Numbered from the stretch's first letter, positions 7,272 through 13,651 are shown. The stretch is 13,853 nt of DNA from UBA4738 sp002413305 (GCA_036847185.1 DAIUAM010000060.1:1-13853); one strand, 5' to 3'. The notes: generated from the letters alone by a model not told the origin. A program made the numbers and translations.

Positions 7272-7475
7272 GCCGTGTGTCTCACCAGCTCCCTGCCGGA
7301 TCGCCCCTATCGGCCCGCGTGCGGGTGACGAGGCCCCTGCGTTTCTCACTTCTGCGTGGGACGCCACACCACGGGCGAATGAGGTAGACACTCCGCTTCG
7401 CCCACGTCTTGGTTGCCGTACTCGCAGGCTCGCCGGCCTTCGGTCCCGGTATCCACCGGAGCGTCAACCACACGT

Positions 7476-8948
7476 TCAGTGGCCGCCGGCGCCCACCTTC
7501 GTTCCTCCGGTCTGGTTCGCCATGACCAGCGCGCCGTTCGAGTAGTTGTGGTCGTCCGTGTACGCGATGTGGAAGAAGCCCGACGCGTCCACCTGGATGT
7601 CGATGAAGTCGAGAAGGTTCCGGTTCGTCCCGGGCACCGCGGAGCAGAACAGCCCCAGGGTGCAGATGTCTCCGTGGTGCATCGGGACCGGCGTCATCCG
7701 CGTGTTGGTGAAGGTCGGCGCGCCGGTGAGCAGGTTCGTCGACTGACCCACGAACACGTTCCAGTCCGCGTTGGCGTCACCCGAGGGCTCGTTCGGCTTG
7801 CCGGTGGCCAGGCTCCCCACCAGCGTCGGTGTGTCGAGGTACGCCACGTCGACCTGGCCCGGGTTCCCTGCCGCGATGGCGGCGAAGAAATGCGTGCCGT
7901 TGTCGCTGTTCACGCGGTACGGCGTTCCGGTGCCATCCGTCTTCCCATTCCAGGTCAGGCCGCCGTTGAAGGACGCTTCGACCCAGATGTCGTACTCGCT
8001 GGCGATGTTCATCACGAACCCGACGTAGGGATTGCCGTGGTTGTCCAACGTGAGGTCGGCGAAGATCTCAGAGCCGTCGTGCAGTGGCCCCGCGTCGTAG
8101 ACGAGCTGATCGGTCCAGGTCGCACCGCCGTCGTCCGAGAACGCCGACCAGATCGAATGGAACGCCGCCAGCTGGGTGAGATTGCAACCGCTGACCGGGT
8201 TCGCCGGGTCGGCGGCCAGCCACGCGAGGTAGATCCGGCCCGCGTGCGTGCCGGACGGCACGATCTTCAGCCCTCCCGGGATCGTGTTGCAGTAGGAATC
8301 GGCCTGGGCCAGTGGCGAGCTGATGGCATCGACGGGAAGGTCGAACGTCCGCCCTCCGTCGAACGAGCAGCTCACCCACATCTGGCTGGGGCCGAAGTCG
8401 TGGTAGGTCATGCACACGGTTGCCGTGTCGGTGGTGTGGTTCGGCGGGATCCAGGCGTCGGTCCATTGCCGGTCCACCAGGGCCGGCTGGCCACTCGCGT
8501 TCGAATCCTCGATGGCGGAGGTGCCCTTCTGGGGCCAGGTGGCACCGCGGTCGAACGACTTGAACACGTCGACCTGCAGGGTGTTCTGGTCTCCCGTGAT
8601 GACGTTCAGGTTGGTCTCGTACACAGCCCCAGAGGCGTCGACGTTGACCGAAGTATCGCCGGAGGGCGACTCGGGCGAGCTGCCCTGTGCCCATGTCCGT
8701 CCGGCATCCATCGAGCGCCAGAACTCCATCGCGTCCCCCGGAGCCGATACGTAGATCGTGTGGTCGGCGGCGATCGCCTCGGAGGGCTCGCCACCGCCGT
8801 TCTGAGGACCGATCTGGTTGAGTGCGTAGCGGACCTTGCTGCTGGGTGCAGCCGTCCCGGCATGGGCAACCACGTTGGGCGTGCCCAAAGCCACGATGGT
8901 GACCACAGCCAGAGCTGCAGCTGAAGCTGAAGCGATTCTCGCTCTCAC
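7476..8948 (-). CDS. Secreted BNR/Asp-box (sialidase-fold) protein
   Basis: A 490-residue exported protein. The first 30 residues form a Sec signal peptide (basic start, Ala/Val-rich core, AHA cleavage site before Gly31). Five Asp-box motifs (SxDxGxTW) follow: SMDAGRTW 79-86, SFDRGATW 131-138, SFDGGRTF 195-202, SDDGGATW 271-278 and SFNGGLTW 326-333. Together they imply a beta-propeller of the sialidase / WD40-like class. Asp-boxes are structural, and I do not see the arginine triad pattern needed to call a true sialidase, so the activity may be another glycosidase or ligand binding. The GTG start at 8948 is favoured by GAGGAGGAG upstream and a good signal peptide. It has its own strong promoter about 250 bp away and stands apart from the MMPL gene. 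A longer antisense frame covers it, but that frame has no recognisable features. Confidence 0.88.
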   Translation of the reverse strand: MRARIASASAAALAVVTIVALGTPNVVAHAGTAAPSSKVRYALNQIGPQNGGGEPSEAIAADHTIYVSAPGDAMEFWRSMDAGRTWAQGSSPESPSGDTSVNVDASGAVYETNLNVITGDQNTLQVDVFKSFDRGATWPQKGTSAIEDSNASGQPALVDRQWTDAWIPPNHTTDTATVCMTYHDFGPSQMWVSCSFDGGRTFDLPVDAISSPLAQADSYCNTIPGGLKIVPSGTHAGRIYLAWLAADPANPVSGCNLTQLAAFHSIWSAFSDDGGATWTDQLVYDAGPLHDGSEIFADLTLDNHGNPYVGFVMNIASEYDIWVEASFNGGLTWNGKTDGTGTPYRVNSDNGTHFFAAIAAGNPGQVDVAYLDTPTLVGSLATGKPNEPSGDANADWNVFVGQSTNLLTGAPTFTNTRMTPVPMHHGDICTLGLFCSAVPGTNRNLLDFIDIQVDASGFFHIAYTDDHNYSNGALVMANQTGGTKVGAGGH

Positions 8949-9195
8949 GTCTCTCCTCCTCGAAGGTCAAGCAGCCGCGGGTGCGGCTGCTCGTGAGCGG
9001 CTAACGGGCACGTGCCGGCTGGCCTTGAAGGGGGCGCGAACCATGAAGTGCTCAAGAACCACGATCGCTCTCACGCAGCCCACCGATATTCCGTGCTCTC
9101 CCACCACGCAGCACGCTGCGGCTCTGGTCGCGAATCCCCGTCTGCATCCGCCACCTCCCGTCTGGACGCCCTTCCAGGCCCAGCGGGCGTGGGCA
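8949..9195 (-). other. Predicted long 5' leader of the BNR gene
   Basis: If the promoter at 9201-9229 is used, the BNR transcript carries about 245 untranslated bases. They contain a perfect 9-bp hairpin near the ribosome-binding site, a small CGCAG/CTGCG stem within 9104-9120 and the 10-bp palindrome GGCACGTGCC at 9007-9016. I do not recognise a known riboswitch. On the plus strand a 60-codon frame (9043-9225) exists without good support. Together with 9230-9421 this makes the 473-bp divergent gap. Confidence 0.4.
8970..8991 (-). repeat. Perfect 9-bp hairpin just upstream of the BNR ribosome-binding site
   Basis: AGCAGCCGC and GCGGCTGCT pair fully around a 4-nt loop, 22 nt upstream of the GTG start and immediately before the GAGGAGGAG site. 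It could control ribosome access, stabilise the message, or act as a weak attenuator. Confidence 0.5.
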
Positions 9196-9200
9196 AAGGA

Positions 9201-9229
9201 CTTATATCTGACCCTTAGGGATTAGTCAA
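9201..9229 (-). promoter_or_regulatory. Strong sigma70-like promoter for the BNR gene
   Basis: On the minus strand TTGACT (9229-9224) and TATAAG (9206-9201) are separated by exactly 17 nt. Each hexamer matches consensus at five of six positions. This is the best promoter in the window and lies in an unusually AT-rich patch. Transcription would start near 9194. Confidence 0.62.
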
Positions 9230-9267
9230 ATAGGACTACTAGCACGATAGCGCGAAAGGGCTAGTCC
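9223..9267. promoter_or_regulatory. Operator-like cluster of TAGTC/GACTA half-sites
   Basis: TAGTC (9223-9227) and GACTA (9234-9238) form an inverted repeat with a 6-nt spacer that covers the -35 box of the BNR promoter. A third copy, TAGTCC (9262-9267), is inverted relative to GGACTA (9233-9238), and ACTAG/CTAGT flank the same interval. Placement suggests repressor or activator binding. Confidence 0.4.
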
Positions 9268-9307
9268 CGCGGATCCGAAGGCCAGCCGAGTCACCGTTGC
9301 CGGCGTT

Positions 9308-9338
9308 GGAAACGCGTGGCGGCGCGACGGGGTAGGAT
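9308..9338 (+). promoter_or_regulatory. Candidate promoter for the sulfotransferase-like gene
   Basis: TAGGAT at 9333-9338 fits the actinobacterial TAGRRT -10 form. GGAAAC at 9308-9313 sits 19 nt upstream and resembles an ECF-type -35, but the spacing and the -10 do not fit an ECF promoter well. The leader would be about 77 nt. Confidence 0.32.
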
Positions 9339-9367
9339 GTCCCATCGGCCCTGGCCGGGGACGCTAT

Positions 9368-9393
9368 CCGCCGGAGTTCGGGCAGTCCGGCGG
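9368..9393 (+). repeat. Terminator-like hairpin in the leader of the sulfotransferase-like gene
   Basis: CCGCCGGA and TCCGGCGG form a perfect 8-bp stem with a 10-nt loop, followed at once by the T-rich string TTGGTTTCTC. It ends 28 nt before the ATG at 9422. The arrangement resembles an attenuator. Confidence 0.42.
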
Positions 9394-9421
9394 TTGGTTT
9401 CTCACAGGGAGGGATCGAGCG

Positions 9422-10504
9422 ATGGCTCGTTCGGAACACGAAGCGCGGACCGGCGACTCAGACCGGCTCCGGGGGCACGAGATCGGGTCACAGGCGCTTC
9501 TCGATGCCGCCCCCGGGCCTGGGTCTGAAGACCAGGCTCGCACCGAGCCGTTGACCGTGGTGGTCGTATCAGGCACCGGTGCCTGCGGTGCGTCGCGCCT
9601 GGTGCGGACCCTTGGCGAAGCGCCCGGGTTCTTCCTGGCAGGTGAGGTGAAGCAGCTCTGGGCGCGTGGGGCGCGCGACGACAAGAAGTGCGGGTGCGGT
9701 CGTTCATTCCGATCCTGTCCGTTCTGGGCCGAGGTCGGCCGCCGCGCCTTCGGTGGCTGGGACGAGGTCGACCTCGAGCGGCTGGTACATATCGGGAGCA
9801 GGCTGCACTCCGCGCGGGCGGTCGCTTCGCTGCTCCGCATGAGCCGCGAGGTCCGGGGGCTCTCGGAGTACGAACTGGCGACCCGCAGCCTCCTCACAGC
9901 AGTCGCCGAGGTCTCCGGAGCGAGGACGCTGGTCGACTTCAGCAAGGGCCCGTTCCACGCGCTCGTCCTGAGCCGGATACCGGGGCTGTCGGTTCGTTGG
10001 GTCCACGTCGTACGCGACCCGCGGGAAGTGGCGTGGCTCTGGATCAATGGAACGGAGTCGATGAAGCGCGGCGCGATGCCGGACCGCCCCATGCTCTCGA
10101 CCGCCGGGATCCTCTGGAAGTGGAACCGCTACAACTGGATCCCACCCGCCCTGGCCCGCGCCGCGCCGATCCCGTATCTGCGGGTACGATTCGAGGACCT
10201 GGGCGCCGAGCCGCGGGCGACGCTCGACCGGGTGCTCGCCTTCGCCGGCGCGCCCGACGCTGCCGAGAGTTTGCCCTTCGTCGACGACCACACGGTCATC
10301 GTGGCCGACAACGACGGCGTCCCGTGCCGGCTGATCGCGTGGGATCTCCGGCCGAGGTACGAGCATGGCCCCGTGCGCTTCGAGGCGGGTTCGACCTGGC
10401 GGAACGAGATGCCCCTCGCGGCGCGGCTCGCCGTGGGCGCGGCGACGATGCCGATGCGGGCCGCGTTCGGCTATACGGGGCGCAGCAGGTCACCTCAAGG
10501 ATAA
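9422..10504 (+). CDS. Sulfotransferase-family protein with altered cofactor-binding loop
   Basis: A 360-residue protein of the actinobacterial sulfotransferase family (PAPS-dependent transfer of a sulfuryl group). Family landmarks appear in order: P-loop-like region 50-65, GEVKQLWARG (74-83), CGCGRSFRSCPFW (90-102), DFSK (172-175), VRDPR (197-201), YLRVRFEDL (252-260) and a C-terminal WRNEM...FGY (326-351). Residues 1-42 are an extra hydrophilic N-terminal extension. The 5'-phosphosulfate loop, usually close to GSGRSGTTLL, reads GTGACGASRL here, so the basic residue is Ala54. In the 3'-phosphate motif the usual Ser of RDPRxVAYSW is Leu206. The protein may bind another donor or be catalytically weak. 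GGGAGGGA lies about 8 nt before the ATG. It is monocistronic, divergent from the BNR gene and convergent with GH5. Confidence 0.85.
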   Translation: MARSEHEARTGDSDRLRGHEIGSQALLDAAPGPGSEDQARTEPLTVVVVSGTGACGASRLVRTLGEAPGFFLAGEVKQLWARGARDDKKCGCGRSFRSCPFWAEVGRRAFGGWDEVDLERLVHIGSRLHSARAVASLLRMSREVRGLSEYELATRSLLTAVAEVSGARTLVDFSKGPFHALVLSRIPGLSVRWVHVVRDPREVAWLWINGTESMKRGAMPDRPMLSTAGILWKWNRYNWIPPALARAAPIPYLRVRFEDLGAEPRATLDRVLAFAGAPDAAESLPFVDDHTVIVADNDGVPCRLIAWDLRPRYEHGPVRFEAGSTWRNEMPLAARLAVGAATMPMRAAFGYTGRSRSPQG

Positions 10505-10515
10505 GCACGTCGACG

Positions 10516-10562
10516 TCCCGGAGCGGCATCACCGCATCTTCTGGTAGGTGATCGGACCGGGA
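10516..10562. terminator. Nested inverted repeats between convergent genes
   Basis: TCCCGG/CCGGGA (10516-10521, 10557-10562) encloses ATCACC/GGTGAT (10528-10533, 10547-10552) with a 13-nt loop. The whole 60-bp gap between the sulfotransferase-like stop and the GH5 stop can fold in either direction, as expected for a shared terminator, though no U-tract is present. Confidence 0.35.
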
Positions 10563-10564
10563 GC

Positions 10565-11878
10565 TCAGAACCCCTGCTGGACGGCATCGAGCATGCCCGG
10601 CTTCGGTTGTTCGCCGGCCGCGGTGAGGAAGGAGTCATGCGCATAGGTCCAGATGGCCCAGCCGATCCCGTTCTGCCGGTAGAAGGCCATCGCCGTCCTC
10701 GTGTCGCCCTGCCAGGTCGGGTCGTGGGGGGTCGAGCTGGACGCGTCGAACAGGTCCCATTCGCCGTTCCACAGCGGGACGTTCCAGTCCTTCGCCCGCG
10801 CCCAGTAGGCTTCCGACTCGCGCATGCCGAGCGCGATGGTCCGGGCGTAGAGATGGAATGAGTAGACGGCGTTCTCGAACGGCACCGGCCCCGTCAGGGC
10901 GAAGCCGTTCGTCCCAAGGTAGTTGTTGTCCTCGAAGATCAGGAGCAGGTGCGGGTTGACCGAACGGATGGCCTGGCCCGCATGCGCGTAGAAGAGATTC
11001 AGGTGCAGCTGCGAGGGCGGGAACATCCGGTGGGTGACCGGCTCGTTCAGCATGTCGGCACCGATGACCATTCGGTCATTCGCGTAGCGCCTCGCGAAGA
11101 ACCTCCACGCATCCAGGAAGCCGGCCTGCGCCGGGCCCTTGTTCGCGAAGAACGAGAGCTCGGCGGGACCGACGTCCTGCTGGTTCGAGCTCGTGTGGTA
11201 GAGCCATGCGGGCATGCCGGTGCCCTGGCACATCGAGCCGCCGTGTGTCCTCAAGTGCTTGAACGCGGGAGACCAGTACGCCTGGTGCATGTCGAGGATG
11301 ACGGCCACGCCGTGCCCTTCGAACCCGTGGACGACCTGGTCGACCAGCGATACGTACGCCTGGTTGTAATGGTGGTGCACCACGCCGGTGGGCCCGGTGG
11401 TGGGAGGCGTCGGCTCGAGGTCCGCCCATGCGATGGGGAGCCGGACGGAGTTGAACCCCCACGCGGCGATGTTCGCGTAGGCGCCCGGCAGCGGGGGCCC
11501 GTAACCCTTGCACCCGGTGACGGCCTTCTCGGCGTCGCCCGGGTGGCCCGAGCCGACCGCGAGCCCGCCCGCGCTCATGCTGAGCAGGCGGACGGGATGG
11601 TCGTTCCCGTCGTAGATGGTGGTTCCGCACGTGTGGAGCCACCCGGTGATGCCTGGCGCGCGATTGGTGTGGCCCGTCTCCGATGTCGAAGGGGGGCACG
11701 CTTCGACCGTCGGTGGGACCGGGGAGGACGGCGGCGAAATGAGCGGAACCGGATCGGCTGACCGGGTGGTCAGCGCATGCGCGCGGAGGTGAGCCACCGG
11801 TCCGCTGTCGGACGGGGCGAGGAGCACGGCGGCGATGACGAACGTACCGGCGATGGCACCACGGCGGGAGACGCGCAT
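10565..11878 (-). CDS. Secreted glycoside hydrolase family 5 enzyme
   Basis: A 437-residue exported TIM-barrel glycosidase. From the ATG at 11878 the N-terminus reads MRVSRRGAIAG followed by a hydrophobic core, a signal peptide with a twin-arginine look, then a Ser/Pro-rich linker to about residue 70. GH5 marks are present: WGFNSVRLPIAWADLEP (140-156), DMHQ (196-199), the acid/base in NEP (Glu279), SFHLY (340-344), the nucleophile in NGEW (Glu373) and a C-terminal WAIWTY (407-412). DMHQ followed by a CQGTGMPAW segment recalls the endoglycosylceramidase-like part of GH5, so the substrate may be a glycolipid or short glycan rather than cellulose. An upstream in-frame GTG at 11923 adds 15 residues that do not look like a signal peptide, so the ATG is preferred although its ribosome-binding site is poor. 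Confidence 0.88.
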   Translation of the reverse strand: MRVSRRGAIAGTFVIAAVLLAPSDSGPVAHLRAHALTTRSADPVPLISPPSSPVPPTVEACPPSTSETGHTNRAPGITGWLHTCGTTIYDGNDHPVRLLSMSAGGLAVGSGHPGDAEKAVTGCKGYGPPLPGAYANIAAWGFNSVRLPIAWADLEPTPPTTGPTGVVHHHYNQAYVSLVDQVVHGFEGHGVAVILDMHQAYWSPAFKHLRTHGGSMCQGTGMPAWLYHTSSNQQDVGPAELSFFANKGPAQAGFLDAWRFFARRYANDRMVIGADMLNEPVTHRMFPPSQLHLNLFYAHAGQAIRSVNPHLLLIFEDNNYLGTNGFALTGPVPFENAVYSFHLYARTIALGMRESEAYWARAKDWNVPLWNGEWDLFDASSSTPHDPTWQGDTRTAMAFYRQNGIGWAIWTYAHDSFLTAAGEQPKPGMLDAVQQGF

Positions 11879-11888
11879 CGAGGGCACG

Positions 11889-11894
11889 ATGCTA
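11889..11894 (-). promoter_or_regulatory. Possible -10 box close to the GH5 start
   Basis: TAGCAT on the minus strand (TANNNT) ends 10 nt before the ATG at 11878. With no good ribosome-binding site, a leader of only a few bases is possible. Alternatively the gene is read through from the TlpA-like gene 70 bp upstream. Confidence 0.25.
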
Positions 11895-11916
11895 CAGGTG
11901 CCAGAACCCTCGCGTG

Positions 11917-11937
11917 CGCGCACTCACCTAGTGCGCG
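11917..11937 (-). terminator. Perfect 8-bp hairpin between the TlpA-like and GH5 genes
   Basis: CGCGCACT and AGTGCGCG pair around a 5-nt loop, 11 nt past the TlpA-like stop. It may end or partly end the crotonase - TlpA transcript before GH5. No U-tract is seen. Confidence 0.38.
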
Positions 11938-11948
11938 TTGCGAGCACT

Positions 11949-12401
11949 TCAGCCGGGGCGGAACGAAGGAAGCCCGTCACCCGCTTCGGAGACGGGCACG
12001 TAGGGCGATCCCAGCGATCCCGCCAGTCGACGGGACAGTTCGTTGAAGGAGTCCCGGTCCCAGGATTCGACCGACTGCTGGACGGTACCGTCGCGTCCGA
12101 TGAGGAACGCGGTCGGCACGACCCCGATCCCATAAGCGTCGGACGCGGGGTACGGTGCGGGATCGGAGACGGAAGGGAAGGTCATGCCGAACTGGTGGGC
12201 GAAGTCGCCGAGCTTGGTCTCCGGATCCTGGCCCACGCCGACGATCCGACCGGGGTACGCCCGCTCGAACGCCTGGACCTTCGGCGCGGCCATCTGGCAG
12301 ACCGGGCACGTCACCTTGTAGAAGAACAGAACGAGCGGCCCATCCCCGAACCCGATGCCTGGGATGGAGGGCGCGACCGAGCCCGAGCCGATCAGTTCCA
12401 C
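11949..12401 (-). CDS. TlpA/AhpC-TSA-like thioredoxin-fold protein
   Basis: A 150-residue redox protein of the thioredoxin fold. FFYKVTCPVCQMAAP carries the active-site pair Cys32-Pro-Val-Cys35, and VVPTAF holds the cis-proline (Pro96) that sits against it. GSVAPSIPG near the start resembles the peroxiredoxin/TlpA entry strand. It is short and has no signal peptide or membrane anchor, so it probably works in the cytoplasm as a thiol reductant or thiol-disulfide exchanger, unlike secreted TlpA proteins. The start is a GTG at 12401 with only a weak ribosome-binding site. It lies 18 bp after the stop of the crotonase gene on the same strand, so the two are probably one transcript, and translation may depend on ribosomes arriving from that gene. 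Confidence 0.85.
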   Translation of the reverse strand: MELIGSGSVAPSIPGIGFGDGPLVLFFYKVTCPVCQMAAPKVQAFERAYPGRIVGVGQDPETKLGDFAHQFGMTFPSVSDPAPYPASDAYGIGVVPTAFLIGRDGTVQQSVESWDRDSFNELSRRLAGSLGSPYVPVSEAGDGLPSFRPG

Positions 12402-12419
12402 CCCGCAAGGGTAGCGCGG

Positions 12420-13211
12420 TCACTGCCCGGTGAACTTCGGAGGCCGTTTCTCGAAGAACGCCGCGACGGCCTCGCGGTGATCGGCGCTGGCCAGGCATGC
12501 GGACTGGAGCTGCCCCTCCCGTTCGAGCTCCACCTCTAGGGGCGTCTCCCCGGCTCGGTCGATCAGCGACTTCGCGTAGGAGCGGGACACGGGGGAGAAG
12601 GCGAGCAGCTCGCGCAGCAGTTCGGTGGCCCGTTCGCGCAGCTCGCCGGCCGGCACGAGTCGGTCGAGCAGGCCGAACGCCTGCGCCTCCTCCGCCTCCA
12701 CGATGCGCGTCGTCCACACCAGGTCCTTGGCCCGAGACGGCCCGGCCAGCCGCACCAGGTGGTGGATGCCCCCGAGGTCGGGGATGATCCCGTACCGCCC
12801 CTCCAGCATGCCGAATCTCACGTCGGGGGCGCCCACCCGAAGGTCGCAGGCCAAGGCGAGCTGGAACCCGGCGCCGAGGGCGTGTCCCTGGACGGCCGCC
12901 ACCGTCGGCTTCTCCATCAGGGCCAGGGCCCGGAAGCCGCGCTGCGCGCCCCGGACGAAGGTCCGGAACTGCGGTCCGGTCAATCCCGCCAGGCCGCCCA
13001 GCGCCGACAGGTCGATGCCCGCGCAGAACGACGGCCCCTCGCCCCGGACGAGCACGGCCCGGACCTCGGGGTCGGCGGAGGCGCGTTCGGCGGCGTCGCC
13101 GAGCTCGGTGAACATGGCGTCGTTCACCGCGTTGCGCTTGTCCGGCCGGTTGAGCGTGATGATCGCGACGGTGTCGTCGACCTCGTACAGGAGGGTTTCG
13201 AAGTCGGCCAT
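12420..13211 (-). CDS. Enoyl-CoA hydratase/isomerase-family (crotonase) protein
   Basis: A 263-residue crotonase-fold acyl-CoA enzyme of normal length. The CoA and oxyanion-hole segments are intact: NRPDKRNAVN (21-30), SFCAGIDLSAL (61-71) and GHALGAGFQLALACD (109-123). By alignment to the classic enzymes, the first catalytic Glu of hydratases is Gln117, the second is kept as Glu137 (MLEGRYG), and Asp145 (IPDLGG) lines up with the extra acid of dienoyl-CoA isomerases. Isomerisation of an unsaturated acyl-CoA is therefore more likely than hydration. The ATG at 13211 has GAGGAAGGA about 5 nt upstream. It heads a minus-strand unit with the TlpA-like gene and is divergent from the CxxC gene across 75 bp. 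Confidence 0.92.
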   Translation of the reverse strand: MADFETLLYEVDDTVAIITLNRPDKRNAVNDAMFTELGDAAERASADPEVRAVLVRGEGPSFCAGIDLSALGGLAGLTGPQFRTFVRGAQRGFRALALMEKPTVAAVQGHALGAGFQLALACDLRVGAPDVRFGMLEGRYGIIPDLGGIHHLVRLAGPSRAKDLVWTTRIVEAEEAQAFGLLDRLVPAGELRERATELLRELLAFSPVSRSYAKSLIDRAGETPLEVELEREGQLQSACLASADHREAVAAFFEKRPPKFTGQ

Positions 13212-13272
13212 CGGGTCCTTCCTCTGATCAGGAGACCGGTTCGGCGTCTCTGGGCTCCCGGTGGGGCGAGGC

Positions 13273-13280
13273 TATACCAT
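13273..13280 (+). promoter_or_regulatory. Candidate leaderless -10 box of the CxxC gene
   Basis: TATACCAT holds the box TACCAT (13275-13280), which ends 6 nt before the GTG at 13287. No ribosome-binding site lies between, so translation of a leaderless message is likely. The surrounding GGCTATACC is nearly symmetric and could also serve the divergent crotonase gene. Confidence 0.45.
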
Positions 13281-13286
13281 CGCTGC

Positions 13287-13589
13287 GTGAGCGAACGGGG
13301 GAGCCGGGCCTCCGGATCGGGCTGCCGTCTGTGCGGTCGCGCCACCTACGATCCCGGCAAGCGGGAGCGGCCGTGGAGCCGGGGCGCGGCCGGCGGCCGG
13401 CTGGTGCTGACGTGCCCGTTGTGCCAGGCATCCCGGCCCGACTGGGAAGATGGCCTGGACCGGTGCCGGTCCTGCGGGAGCACGCGGCTCTCGGTGACGC
13501 TCGGCGAGGTAACGTGCCGGCGGTGCGGCATCCTTCAGAGCATGCCCACCGAGCTCGACTCCGAGATCGATAAGCTCCAGGGCGCTTAG
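13287..13589 (+). CDS. Small protein with four CxxC knuckles (zinc-ribbon-like)
   Basis: A 100-residue protein I do not recognise by name. It has four CxxC pairs: Cys13/16, Cys43/46, Cys60/63 and Cys77/80. The last two match a zinc ribbon (CRSCG ... CRRCG, 13-residue spacing), and the first two could form a second site. A role in nucleic-acid or protein binding is usual for such proteins, but nothing specific can be claimed. The GTG start at 13287 is chosen because it follows a leaderless-type -10 box. The same frame is open far upstream, but only as antisense of the crotonase gene. The C-terminal 10 bases, including the TAG stop, lie inside the tRNA-Val gene. That could be the native end or a truncation caused by an event at the tRNA. 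Confidence 0.7.
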   Translation: MSERGSRASGSGCRLCGRATYDPGKRERPWSRGAAGGRLVLTCPLCQASRPDWEDGLDRCRSCGSTRLSVTLGEVTCRRCGILQSMPTELDSEIDKLQGA

Positions 13590-13651
13590 CTCAGCGGTAG
13601 AGCGCCGCCCTTACAAGGCGGAGGGGCTGGGTTCGACACCCAGAGCGCCCA
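13580..13651 (+). tRNA. tRNA-Val (anticodon TAC)
   Basis: A complete cloverleaf of 72 nt is visible. The acceptor stem is GGGCGCT/AGCGCCC with discriminator A. The D-arm has GCTC/GAGC, the anticodon arm CCGCC-CTTACAA-GGCGG places TAC at the anticodon, and the T-arm is CTGGG-TTCGACA-CCCAG. The 3' CCA is not encoded. Its first 10 bases are also the end of the CxxC gene, so no separate promoter fits between them unless it lies within that gene. Confidence 0.95.

Larger units (their letters stand above)
7067..7475. other. 409-bp gap between the BNR and MMPL genes
   Basis: I see no gene here. Short frames on both strands (for example 7170-7391 minus) lack a ribosome-binding site and a recognisable composition. 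It holds three small structures: a 5-bp CCGGT/ACCGG stem with 4-nt loop at 7446-7459, placed like a weak terminator 16 nt past the BNR stop; a 7-bp GGTGGGA/TCCCACC stem at 7159-7179; and a two-copy repeat at 7227-7271 listed separately. No good TANNNT box for the MMPL gene was found within 150 bp of its start. Confidence 0.5.

Noticed and set aside
7170..7391. A 73-codon minus-strand frame in the BNR/MMPL gap
   Set aside because: No ribosome-binding site and no recognisable motif. Its stretch carries the repeat and hairpin, which suggests non-coding DNA.
7413..8924. A 503-codon open frame on the plus strand
   Set aside because: It is antisense to the BNR gene, which has a signal peptide, five Asp-boxes and a ribosome-binding site. 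The plus frame has no recognisable domain and is a GC-rich shadow.
8949..9195. A GGGAGAG string in the BNR leader suggesting a glycine or c-di-GMP riboswitch
   Set aside because: The partner segments and paired elements of those classes are absent.
9043..9225. A 60-codon plus-strand frame (MKCSRTTIALT...) with some G-rich bases upstream
   Set aside because: Weak third-position GC bias, no promoter on that strand, Pro/Thr-rich nonspecific residues, and it lies in the predicted BNR leader.
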